Assembly: GCA_905211345.1 (NCBI GenBank)
Contig: CAJMAO010000043.1
Location: 1 to 12,785 of the forward strand
Source of the DNA: an uncultured Prevotella sp.
GTDB taxonomy: Bacteria > Bacteroidota > Bacteroidia > Bacteroidales > Bacteroidaceae
Reading direction: 5' to 3'
Length of the DNA stretch: 12,785 bases
In this document: piece by piece, positions 1-5,018 of the stretch
Layout: each line of letters starts with the position of its first letter
Position numbering within the stretch: position 1 is the stretch's first letter
Position numbers and translations under genes: made by a program
Notes under the pieces: generated by a model
Databases searched by the model: none
The model's input: only the letters and a program-made list of their open reading frames with translations
Told to the model about the DNA's origin: nothing

Positions 1-37
1 CCGCAAGTTCCGCTTTGCTCCACATGCGGTTAAGCAT
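1..37 (-). CDS. possible 5' end of a minus-strand gene, cut by the window edge
   Basis: Reading the minus strand from an ATG at 37-35 gives 12 codons, MLNRMWSKAELA, open to the window edge. The pattern Arg-x-(Trp/Tyr)-x-Lys-x-Glu-Leu-Ala resembles the beginning of small Bacteroidales proteins of the DUF4248 type, which often start with a short basic stretch followed by ELA and an aromatic residue. That resemblance is recalled, not searched, and 12 residues are too few to settle it. The ATG overlaps the stop of a longer minus-strand open frame (30-263), an ATGCTTAA overlap. No clear -7 box is seen for it on the minus strand. It could equally be a chance start in a spacer. Confidence 0.25.
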   Translation of the reverse strand, partial: MLNRMWSKAELA

Positions 38-339
38 AGTTGGACCTCTTTGAGGACCTATTACCACGAATGCCAATACACATAAACTGCGGATGAACCC
101 CTTTTGCAATCAGTCCGCAGTTCAGGTGTATGTCCGTTCGCGTCAACAGGGCGGTTTGATGTTTCATTGTTAATGGTTGATTTCCGCAAAGCTGGCATAC
201 GTATTCAATGCCGGGCTGCCTGCTGCCAATGTTGCGGGTGGTGTATTTTGCGCACTTAAACATGGGCGACCGAAAAATTCCGCTACGGATTTTATTGCAT
301 GGCGGACAACAATTTACGAATTAACATCATTTAGCTTTC
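38..339. other. spacer without a recognised gene
   Basis: No convincing gene was found here. The longest open frame is on the minus strand (263 to 30, 77 codons, ATG start) and encodes a peptide with several cysteines, including a CQLCG pair near residue 23, but it matches no family I know. A plus-strand frame opening with TTG (177-389) has no credible product. Base composition is mixed and unlike the smooth GC-rich coding of the genes to the right. The stretch could be the leader of the gene at the left edge, or degraded coding sequence. Confidence 0.35.
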
Positions 340-348
340 GGGGGGGGG
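340..348. repeat. homopolymer run of nine G
   Basis: Nine consecutive G occupy 340-348, flanked by TTTC and TAATTTT. The run ends 19 nt before the -7-like box at 368-375, so it occupies roughly the place where a -33 element would lie. Runs of this kind slip during replication and can switch promoters, but they are also frequent sites of sequencing and assembly error. Confidence 0.8.
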
Positions 349-367
349 TAATTTTAAAATATCTTTA

Positions 368-375
368 TATATTTG
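368..375 (+). promoter_or_regulatory. candidate -7 promoter box (TATATTTG)
   Basis: TATATTTG matches the Bacteroidota -7 consensus TAnnTTTG exactly. No TTTG -33 box sits at the usual distance; that position overlaps the G9 run and the bases just after it. If functional, transcription would begin near 382 and run toward the hairpin at 509-545. The 8-base motif alone is weak evidence in AT-rich DNA. Confidence 0.35.
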
Positions 376-381
376 CAACGG

Positions 382-548
382 CTTTATAAGCACGCCGCCA
401 TTCAGGGTCTGATGCAGGCCGCATGGCAGTCAAGCGCAAGCGTAGTGAAAACCAACATACCAATATATAAAGTTACAGCAACTGATATGTAACGACAATC
501 CTTCATGCAAAGCCCCGACTGCCGGTGTGCGGCAGTCGGGGCTTTATC
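382..548 (+). ncRNA. candidate small RNA or micro-ORF transcript
   Basis: This stretch lies between a consensus -7 box (368-375) and a perfect 16-bp hairpin (509-545), which would define a transcript of about 165 nt. No known RNA family is recognised. Inside it, an ATG at 412 opens a 26-codon frame ending in TAA at 490-492, only 16 nt before the hairpin; the peptide begins MQAAWQSSASVV. An AGGG at 404-407 lies just ahead of the ATG, but this genome does not appear to rely on Shine-Dalgarno pairing. The unit may be a small RNA, a micro-protein gene, or the tail of something whose start I have misplaced. Promoter and terminator are sequence features; the transcript is inference. Confidence 0.25.
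509..545 (+). terminator. hairpin terminator, 16-bp perfect stem
   Basis: Arms 509-524 and 530-545 are exact inverted repeats around a 5-nt GTGTG loop. The stem starts with AAAG and closes with CTTT around a GC-rich core, the A-before and T-after form of an intrinsic terminator. The tail after the stem is only weakly T-rich. It faces no gene to its right on the minus strand, so a + strand transcript from the 376-500 region is the likely client, and it also insulates the promoter at 687-715. Confidence 0.75.
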
Positions 549-686
549 GTAAAAAGTGTGCGGTAGTGGGCGTGGCGATGCGGCTTGCCGCCATGATTGT
601 AACCGCATGGTTTACATTTGTTGACGGTTTTATAAGTTATTTTACTAAATACGGGCTGATTTAAAATACATTAACTCTAAATGCGC

Positions 687-715
687 TTTGCAGTCAACGC
701 TTTTTCATAAATTTG
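687..715 (+). promoter_or_regulatory. promoter of the lipoprotein/barrel operon
   Basis: TTTG at 687-690 and TAAATTTG at 708-715 match the Bacteroidota -33 TTTG and -7 TAnnTTTG elements, separated by 17 nt. Transcription would start near 722, about 118 nt upstream of the ATG at 840. This is the best promoter match seen in the window and it points into the two-gene unit 840-4028. Confidence 0.7.
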
Positions 716-839
716 CACATCAAAATAAAAGTAAACGTAACCAACATAACTATACATATATAAATAGGTGTAAGGTGAGGGTCTGCCTGTTTTCTACAAA
801 CAGTACATTTATCAACACATAATATTTAGTATCAACAAC
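716..839 (+). other. 5' leader of the lipoprotein/barrel operon
   Basis: An AT-rich leader of about 120 nt separates the predicted start of transcription from the lipoprotein ATG. It holds a small hairpin (arms 787-792 and 798-803, CTGTTT/AAACAG, 5-nt loop) and a near-duplicated GGTGTAAGGTGAGGG stretch at about 767-781. No known riboswitch is recognised. The 20 bases before the ATG are A-rich with no Shine-Dalgarno sequence, as is usual for Bacteroidota mRNAs. Confidence 0.4.
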
Positions 840-2597
840 ATGAATTACAATCGTTTCAAGAAATTGTTCCTGCCGTGCGTCGCATTGGCGGGTGCTTTCG
901 CGTTGGCTGGTTGTACCGATAACGACTATGACCTTAACGAGGTCGACGCGACAATGGGCTTCGGCGGCGACGGACTGTCGTTGCCGGTGAGCTCTACCGA
1001 CACAATCAAGCTGGCTGACGTGCTCGAACTTGACGGCTCTGACTGCGTGGTGGAGAAAGAGAACGGCGACTACGTGTTCGAGCAGAAAGGCAATAAGCCT
1101 GCCCCGTCGCGTCCGTCTATCGACCCTATCCGCGTGGCTTGCGGCACGCCGGTACATGGCGACATCGTCATCAGCGCGCCAGTTGTGCCCGGAGTGTCGA
1201 CAGTAGAGATAACGGCCGATGGCGGAGCGCAGACCTTCACGTATGAAGGCGACGTGCCCGACGAGGTGGTAGAGCTTACACACGTAGGTTGCAACAGCAG
1301 CCTTACGTTCAACGTAGTGTTCCCGCAGAACCTCGCGCAGGCCGTAAGCAGCATAAGGACGCTTAATGTTACGATGCCGTCGTTCATGGAGTTTACCGTC
1401 GACGGCAACGCTCCGGCACACACGAGAGAGGGCAATACGCTGCGTTTCACCAACGTGCCGACAAACCGCAACCTGAACATATCTGTCACAATGACCGGCT
1501 TTAACATTACAAACAACAAGAGCCGGCAGGGCGGTGCCGTTGTAAGTGGCGGCAAGATAAACATCGAGGGAACTATAAACATAGACGTGGCGGCCACGGC
1601 CAACGTTGCCGATGCGCAAGGACTTGACGGCCAGCGCATAACCAGTACGCTCAATATAAGCGAGATAGCCATGACGAGCGCCCGCGGAAGGTTCAACCCC
1701 GAGATTGACATCAAGGACTTCGGCGAGGTGGAAGTGACGGGCGTGCCCGACTTCCTGACCGACGGCGACGTGCGTGTAGACCTGTATAACCCTATTATCA
1801 ACCTTGTGATAAACAACAACATGCCTCTCGGCGGAAAGATAACCTCAGCCACGATAACCGCCTACAGGGACGGCAACACCGAGACAGCGGAGGTAAGCGA
1901 CATTGACATCAAGGCTTCAGGCACAACCAACGTGCTACTCTGCCGCACTGCCGACGGCATCAACGCCGAACCCGGAACTACAGTGAAGACCGTGCCCGGC
2001 ATAGAGAACCTTATCATGCGCATACCCGACCGCATAACGTTCGACGCGCATGTTGAGGCCGACGCCGCTACGGAGTGTGAGTTCCTGTTCGGCAATCAGG
2101 GCTACGAGGTGCAGCCGGAATACTCGTTCGAGGCTCCGATTGCCTTTGCCGAGAACGCCAATATAGTATATAAGGACACGCTTGACGGCTGGAACGAAGA
2201 CATTGAGGACTTCGACCTGTCGGAAGGAGCGTACGTTAACATCGACGCGACGATAGAAAACCGTATGCCCGCATACCTCAACCTGAGCGTTGTGCCGGTA
2301 GACGTTGAAGGCAACGAGATCAGCTCCGCAGACATGACCGTCGAGGTAACTGGCACCGTGCTGGCGTCGGGAAAGGAAGACGAGCCAGCGTACACGCCCA
2401 TTAACGTGAAGCTGACGCAGAACAGCGAGGGCGCGCTGAAGCGCCTTGACGGCCTTGCCTTCAAGGTGGAGGCCAGCGCGTCGGAGGACGGGCACGAGTC
2501 GATAACCGGCCAGACACTCAACGCGCGCAAGCATTTCCTTATAGCCCGCGACCTTAAAGTGAAAGTGGTGGGCAAGATAATCGGCGACTTCAACTAA
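840..2597 (+). CDS. surface-type lipoprotein, beta-rich, function unknown
   Basis: This 585-residue protein is a predicted lipoprotein. It has a basic start (NRFKK), a hydrophobic segment at about 9-24, and a lipobox LAGC with the lipidated cysteine at residue 25. The residues after it, TDNDYD, are acidic, resembling the Bacteroidota lipoprotein export signal that sends lipoproteins to the cell surface. A glycine-rich motif follows (GFGGDGLSLP, about 40-49). The rest is rich in alternating hydrophobic/polar strands and looks like several beta-sandwich units; no catalytic motif is visible. I do not recognise a named domain with certainty. The ATG at 840 is preferred because the signal peptide begins there. 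The gene lies 21 nt upstream of the barrel gene at 2619, so the two are probably one operon and their products may form a complex in the outer membrane. Its function is unknown. Confidence 0.88.
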   Translation: MNYNRFKKLFLPCVALAGAFALAGCTDNDYDLNEVDATMGFGGDGLSLPVSSTDTIKLADVLELDGSDCVVEKENGDYVFEQKGNKPAPSRPSIDPIRVACGTPVHGDIVISAPVVPGVSTVEITADGGAQTFTYEGDVPDEVVELTHVGCNSSLTFNVVFPQNLAQAVSSIRTLNVTMPSFMEFTVDGNAPAHTREGNTLRFTNVPTNRNLNISVTMTGFNITNNKSRQGGAVVSGGKINIEGTINIDVAATANVADAQGLDGQRITSTLNISEIAMTSARGRFNPEIDIKDFGEVEVTGVPDFLTDGDVRVDLYNPIINLVINNNMPLGGKITSATITAYRDGNTETAEVSDIDIKASGTTNVLLCRTADGINAEPGTTVKTVPGIENLIMRIPDRITFDAHVEADAATECEFLFGNQGYEVQPEYSFEAPIAFAENANIVYKDTLDGWNEDIEDFDLSEGAYVNIDATIENRMPAYLNLSVVPVDVEGNEISSADMTVEVTGTVLASGKEDEPAYTPINVKLTQNSEGALKRLDGLAFKVEASASEDGHESITGQTLNARKHFLIARDLKVKVVGKIIGDFN

Positions 2598-2618
2598 ACC
2601 AACAAACATCACACAACA

Positions 2619-4028
2619 ATGAAACTGATACGAATAAAATATGCCGCAGCCGCCGTTATGCTTGCCATGGCCGGCGGAGCGGCCGCCCAAGGGCTTAACT
2701 CAGCCTACTTTACTGACGATTACAAGTTCCGCCACGACATGAACCCGGCCTTCGGCAACGACCAGAACTACGTGTCGATACCGGCCCTCGGCAACATCAA
2801 CGTAAACCTGCACGGCAACTTCGGCTACGGAGACGTGGTGATGCACAACCCTATGTATCCCCATGAAAGCGGCAAGCGGATGACAACTTTCATGAATCCT
2901 TACATTTCGGCGGGCGACGCTCTCGACGGATTCAGCAAGGGAAACAACCGCATTGTGGGCGACGTTGGCATCGCGATACTGTCTGCCGGCTTCAAGGCTT
3001 TTGGCGGATATAACACCATAGAGATAAACTCCAAGACATCGTTCGGCATGTCGTTGCCTTACGAACTGTTTGAGTTCGCCAAGAACACTGGCAACAAAAC
3101 CTACGACATAGGCGACATCAACGCCCACGCAATGTCGTATGCCGAACTGGCTTTCGGCCACTCCCGCCAGATAAACGACAAGCTGCGTGTAGGCGCTAAG
3201 CTGAAATTCCTGTTCGGACTGGGCCGCGCCGACCTTAAGATGAGCGACGTAAAGGCCGACCTTTCCGCCAACGACAAGTGGACGGTTTCAGGCAAGGCGA
3301 CGGCCGACGTGTCGGTAAAGGGCTTCAAGTTCGAGTCGAAAACCGACGAGTATAACGACCCGGAGAAGGGCGGGTATGACAAGATTGACGATGTTGACAT
3401 CGACGGATTCGGCCTCGGAGGCTTCGGAATGGCCATCGACCTTGGCGCCGTTTACCAGATAAACGAGGACTGGAGGGTGAGCGCCTCGGTGCTCGACCTC
3501 GGCTTCATAAGCTGGAGCGATAACGCGCAGGCAGTGAACCGCGCGGACAAGTTCGAGTTCGACGGCTTCCATGACATATCCGTCAACGACGGCGCGGGCG
3601 TGTCGTTTGACGACCAAGCCGACCGTTACGAAGACCAGATAACCGACTTTGTAAACCTGAGGGACAATGGCGATCAGGGCGGACGCACCACAGGCATAGG
3701 CGCGACGCTCAACTTCGGAGCCGAATACAACCTGCCGGTTTACCGCAAGATTACGTTCGGCGTGCTGAGCAGCACCCGCATAAAGGGTGCCTATACGTGG
3801 ACGGAAGGCCGACTGAGCGCCAACTGGACTCCGCTGAAATGGCTCGACGGAGGCGTAAACTTCGCCGTTAACAGCTTTACGGCAAGCATGGGCTGGGTGT
3901 TGAACATCCATCCGAAAGGCTATAACTTCTTCATCGGCATGGACCATTTGCTCGGCAAGACCAGCAAGGAGTTCATCCCGCTAAGTTCCAATGCGAGCCT
4001 GAACATAGGCATGAGCGTTACTTGGTGA
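2619..4028 (+). CDS. DUF5723-type outer-membrane beta-barrel protein
   Basis: This 469-residue protein has a clear signal peptide (basic MKLIRIK, hydrophobic core, AAA-Q cleavage after about residue 23). The mature start contains FTDDYKFRHDMNPAF (31-45), a layout I associate with DUF5723 proteins of Bacteroidota; that assignment is from memory. The rest consists of alternating amphipathic strands with glycine/aromatic turns, and the last residues (GMSVTW, ending in Trp) fit a C-terminal strand recognised by the outer-membrane barrel insertion machinery. An acidic region around 240-270 is probably a loop. The fold looks like the FadL/PorV class of barrels, but no ligand can be inferred. It is co-directional with and 21 nt downstream of the lipoprotein gene, with no promoter or terminator between them. 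No Shine-Dalgarno precedes the ATG, which follows an A/C-rich stretch. Confidence 0.75.
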   Translation: MKLIRIKYAAAAVMLAMAGGAAAQGLNSAYFTDDYKFRHDMNPAFGNDQNYVSIPALGNINVNLHGNFGYGDVVMHNPMYPHESGKRMTTFMNPYISAGDALDGFSKGNNRIVGDVGIAILSAGFKAFGGYNTIEINSKTSFGMSLPYELFEFAKNTGNKTYDIGDINAHAMSYAELAFGHSRQINDKLRVGAKLKFLFGLGRADLKMSDVKADLSANDKWTVSGKATADVSVKGFKFESKTDEYNDPEKGGYDKIDDVDIDGFGLGGFGMAIDLGAVYQINEDWRVSASVLDLGFISWSDNAQAVNRADKFEFDGFHDISVNDGAGVSFDDQADRYEDQITDFVNLRDNGDQGGRTTGIGATLNFGAEYNLPVYRKITFGVLSSTRIKGAYTWTEGRLSANWTPLKWLDGGVNFAVNSFTASMGWVLNIHPKGYNFFIGMDHLLGKTSKEFIPLSSNASLNIGMSVTW

Positions 4029-4029
4029 T

Positions 4030-4045
4030 GCGCGGGATGCCGCGC
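4030..4045 (+). other. GC-rich hairpin directly after the barrel gene
   Basis: GCGCGG (4030-4035) and CCGCGC (4040-4045) form a 6-bp stem with a GATG loop, followed by TTGTT. It starts one base after the TGA stop (4026-4028). It may protect the mRNA 3' end or act as a weak terminator ahead of the main one at 4166-4202. The stop also overlaps an ATG (TGATG) that opens a 17-codon frame to 4081; that is probably incidental. Confidence 0.3.
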
Positions 4046-4061
4046 TTGTTGCGGCCGGTCT

Positions 4062-4114
4062 GGCTTATCGGGCATATTTGACCTATCAGGCTAATTGGGC
4101 ATAATAAGCCTAAT
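4062..4114. repeat. cluster of short inverted and direct repeats
   Basis: GGCTTAT (4062-4068) is repeated inverted as ATAAGCC (4104-4110), and GGGCATA occurs at 4070-4076 and again at 4097-4103. A competing local hairpin pairs ATTGGGC (4094-4100) with GCCTAAT (4108-4114), with one G-U pair, around ATAATAA. The stretch lies between the barrel gene and its terminator. It may simply be a structured 3' untranslated region. Confidence 0.35.
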
Positions 4115-4146
4115 ACGACAAGATTGGAACGCATATAGCAACTTAC

Positions 4147-4201
4147 TGATAATCAACGGCTTTATAAAAGGCCGCCTTTTGCACTGCGAAAGGCGGCCTT
4201 T
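4147..4201 (+). repeat. copy A of a TGATAATCA-plus-hairpin repeat
   Basis: TGATAATCA (4147-4155), a 10-nt spacer and a hairpin form a 55-nt unit. By hand alignment it is identical at 46 of 55 positions to 12716-12770, with no gaps. The shared order and exact spacing indicate a common repeat, not two independent terminators. TGATAATCA is itself a small palindrome around a central A. Each copy closes a transcription unit. Confidence 0.7.
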
Positions 4202-4202
4202 T
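4166..4202 (+). terminator. hairpin terminator of the lipoprotein/barrel operon
   Basis: Arms 4166-4179 and 4189-4202 are perfect 14-bp inverted repeats with a 9-nt loop. The stem has AAAA on its 5' side, a GGCCGCC core and TTTT at its 3' end, the bidirectional form common in Bacteroidota. It lies 137 nt after the barrel gene stop and 103 nt before ruvA, separating the two transcription units. Confidence 0.85.
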
Positions 4203-4260
4203 ACGTTGCGTTTGACGGCCTTTTGGACAACAAAAAGCCACCCTTTGTGCAATAAAAACG

Positions 4261-4293
4261 TTTGAGGCTCGTTTTAATTAAGGTGTAATTTTA
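4261..4293 (+). promoter_or_regulatory. weak candidate promoter for ruvA
   Basis: TTTG at 4261-4264 is followed after 21 nt by TAATTTTA (4286-4293), which matches TAnnTTT but lacks the final G. It would put the start of transcription only a few bases before the ATG at 4306. A promoter is expected in 4203-4305 because a strong terminator precedes this stretch, but no better match was found. Confidence 0.3.
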
Positions 4294-4305
4294 ATTTTTT
4301 CAAAC

Positions 4306-4911
4306 ATGATAGAATATGTAAGGGGAGAATTGGCCGAGCTTACTCCGGCATACGCTGTGGTTGAGACCGCGGGAGTAGGTTACGGACTGAACATCACTCT
4401 TAATACATATACGGCCATTCAAGGTAAGAAGGACGTGCGCCTGTACGTGTTCGAGAGCATCCGTGAAGACGCTTACACGCTGTACGGCTTCGCTTCGAAA
4501 GAGGAGAGGGAAATGTTCCTGATGCTCATTACGGTGTCTGGAGTGGGCGCGAACACGGCGCGGATGATACTCTCGGAGCTGACGCCGGGCGAGCTTTGCA
4601 ACGTGATTTCGTCGGGCAACGAGAAGATATTGAAGACCGTCAAGGGCATCGGCCTGCGCACGGCCCAGCGAATAATAGTAGACTTGAAGGATAAGATTGC
4701 CGTTCTCGGCATTGCCGACGAGCAGCCCGTGCCTGCCGGTCAGCCACAGCCTCAGGTGGACAAAGAGGTGAAAGACGAGGCCGTAGGCGCGCTTACGATG
4801 CTCGGTTTCGCTCCGGCACCATCGGCGAAGGTGGTAATCGCCATATTGAAAGAGCAGCCTTCGCTGCCTGTGGAGCAGGTGGTGAAGCTTGCGCTGAAAC
4901 AGATAAAATAA
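4306..4911 (+). CDS. ruvA: Holliday junction branch migration protein RuvA
   Basis: RuvA binds four-way DNA junctions as a tetramer and loads the RuvB motor, driving branch migration for RuvC cleavage in recombinational repair. At 201 residues it is close to the usual length. Domain I (about 1-63) is the OB-fold; it contains REDAYTLYGF (53-62), whose Glu54 and Asp55 align with the acidic pin of E. coli RuvA. Domain II (about 64-135) carries two helix-hairpin-helix motifs, SGVG (78-81) and KGIG (113-116) followed by TAQRI. A Pro/Gln-rich linker (about 138-152) leads to domain III (about 153-201), which contacts RuvB. The start is set by the conserved MIEYVRGEL; no Shine-Dalgarno is present. 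The next gene, sprA, follows closely on the same strand and may share its transcript. Confidence 0.99.
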   Translation: MIEYVRGELAELTPAYAVVETAGVGYGLNITLNTYTAIQGKKDVRLYVFESIREDAYTLYGFASKEEREMFLMLITVSGVGANTARMILSELTPGELCNVISSGNEKILKTVKGIGLRTAQRIIVDLKDKIAVLGIADEQPVPAGQPQPQVDKEVKDEAVGALTMLGFAPAPSAKVVIAILKEQPSLPVEQVVKLALKQIK

Positions 4912-4920
4912 GTGAAAAGT

Positions 4921-4994
4921 TAAAAGTGAAAAACGAAAAATCCAAATGTCTCATGGCAGGAGATGGATTTTTCACTTTCCGTTTTTCACTTTTA
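4921..4994 (+). repeat. long imperfect inverted repeat between ruvA and sprA
   Basis: TAAAAGTGAAAAACG (4921-4935) pairs perfectly with 4980-4994, AAAAATCCA (4936-4944) with 4964-4972, and TCTC (4949-4952) with GAGA (4960-4963), around a 7-nt ATGGCAG loop. The right arm holds 7 unpaired bases (4973-4979, CACTTTC) that create a direct repeat TTTTTCACTTT at 4968-4978 and 4982-4992; the left arm lacks the counterpart, as if it had lost 7 nt. The element begins 9 nt after the ruvA stop. It resembles the GTGAAAA-rich intergenic repeats I recall from Bacteroidales genomes. It contains the in-frame GTG at 4926 and ATG at 4953 that can be read as upstream starts of sprA. Confidence 0.8.
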
Positions 4995-5018
4995 GCTTGG
5001 ATATTCATTTCATACGCA

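Noticed and set aside
177..389. Plus-strand TTG-start frame of 70 codons
   Set aside because: It has a weak start codon, runs through the G9 run and the promoter-like box, and its peptide has no recognisable feature.
716..839. Riboswitch in the 5' leader of the lipoprotein gene
   Set aside because: Only one 6-bp hairpin is visible and no conserved riboswitch core was recognised.
750..1619. Minus-strand open frame of 289 codons over the lipoprotein gene and its leader
   Set aside because: It lies opposite a gene with a good promoter, signal peptide and lipobox. Its product is low-information and has no recognisable domain.
4921..4994. The inverted repeat as a simple intrinsic terminator of ruvA
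   Set aside because: The stem is AT-rich and long with a large bulge, has no GC core or T tail after it, and is followed at once by sprA without a visible promoter. Read-through seems more likely.
4926..5018. GTG at 4926 or ATG at 4953 as the native sprA start
   Set aside because: The encoded residues come from the inverted repeat and add a second hydrophobic stretch before an already complete signal peptide. They are kept as alternatives, not as first choice.
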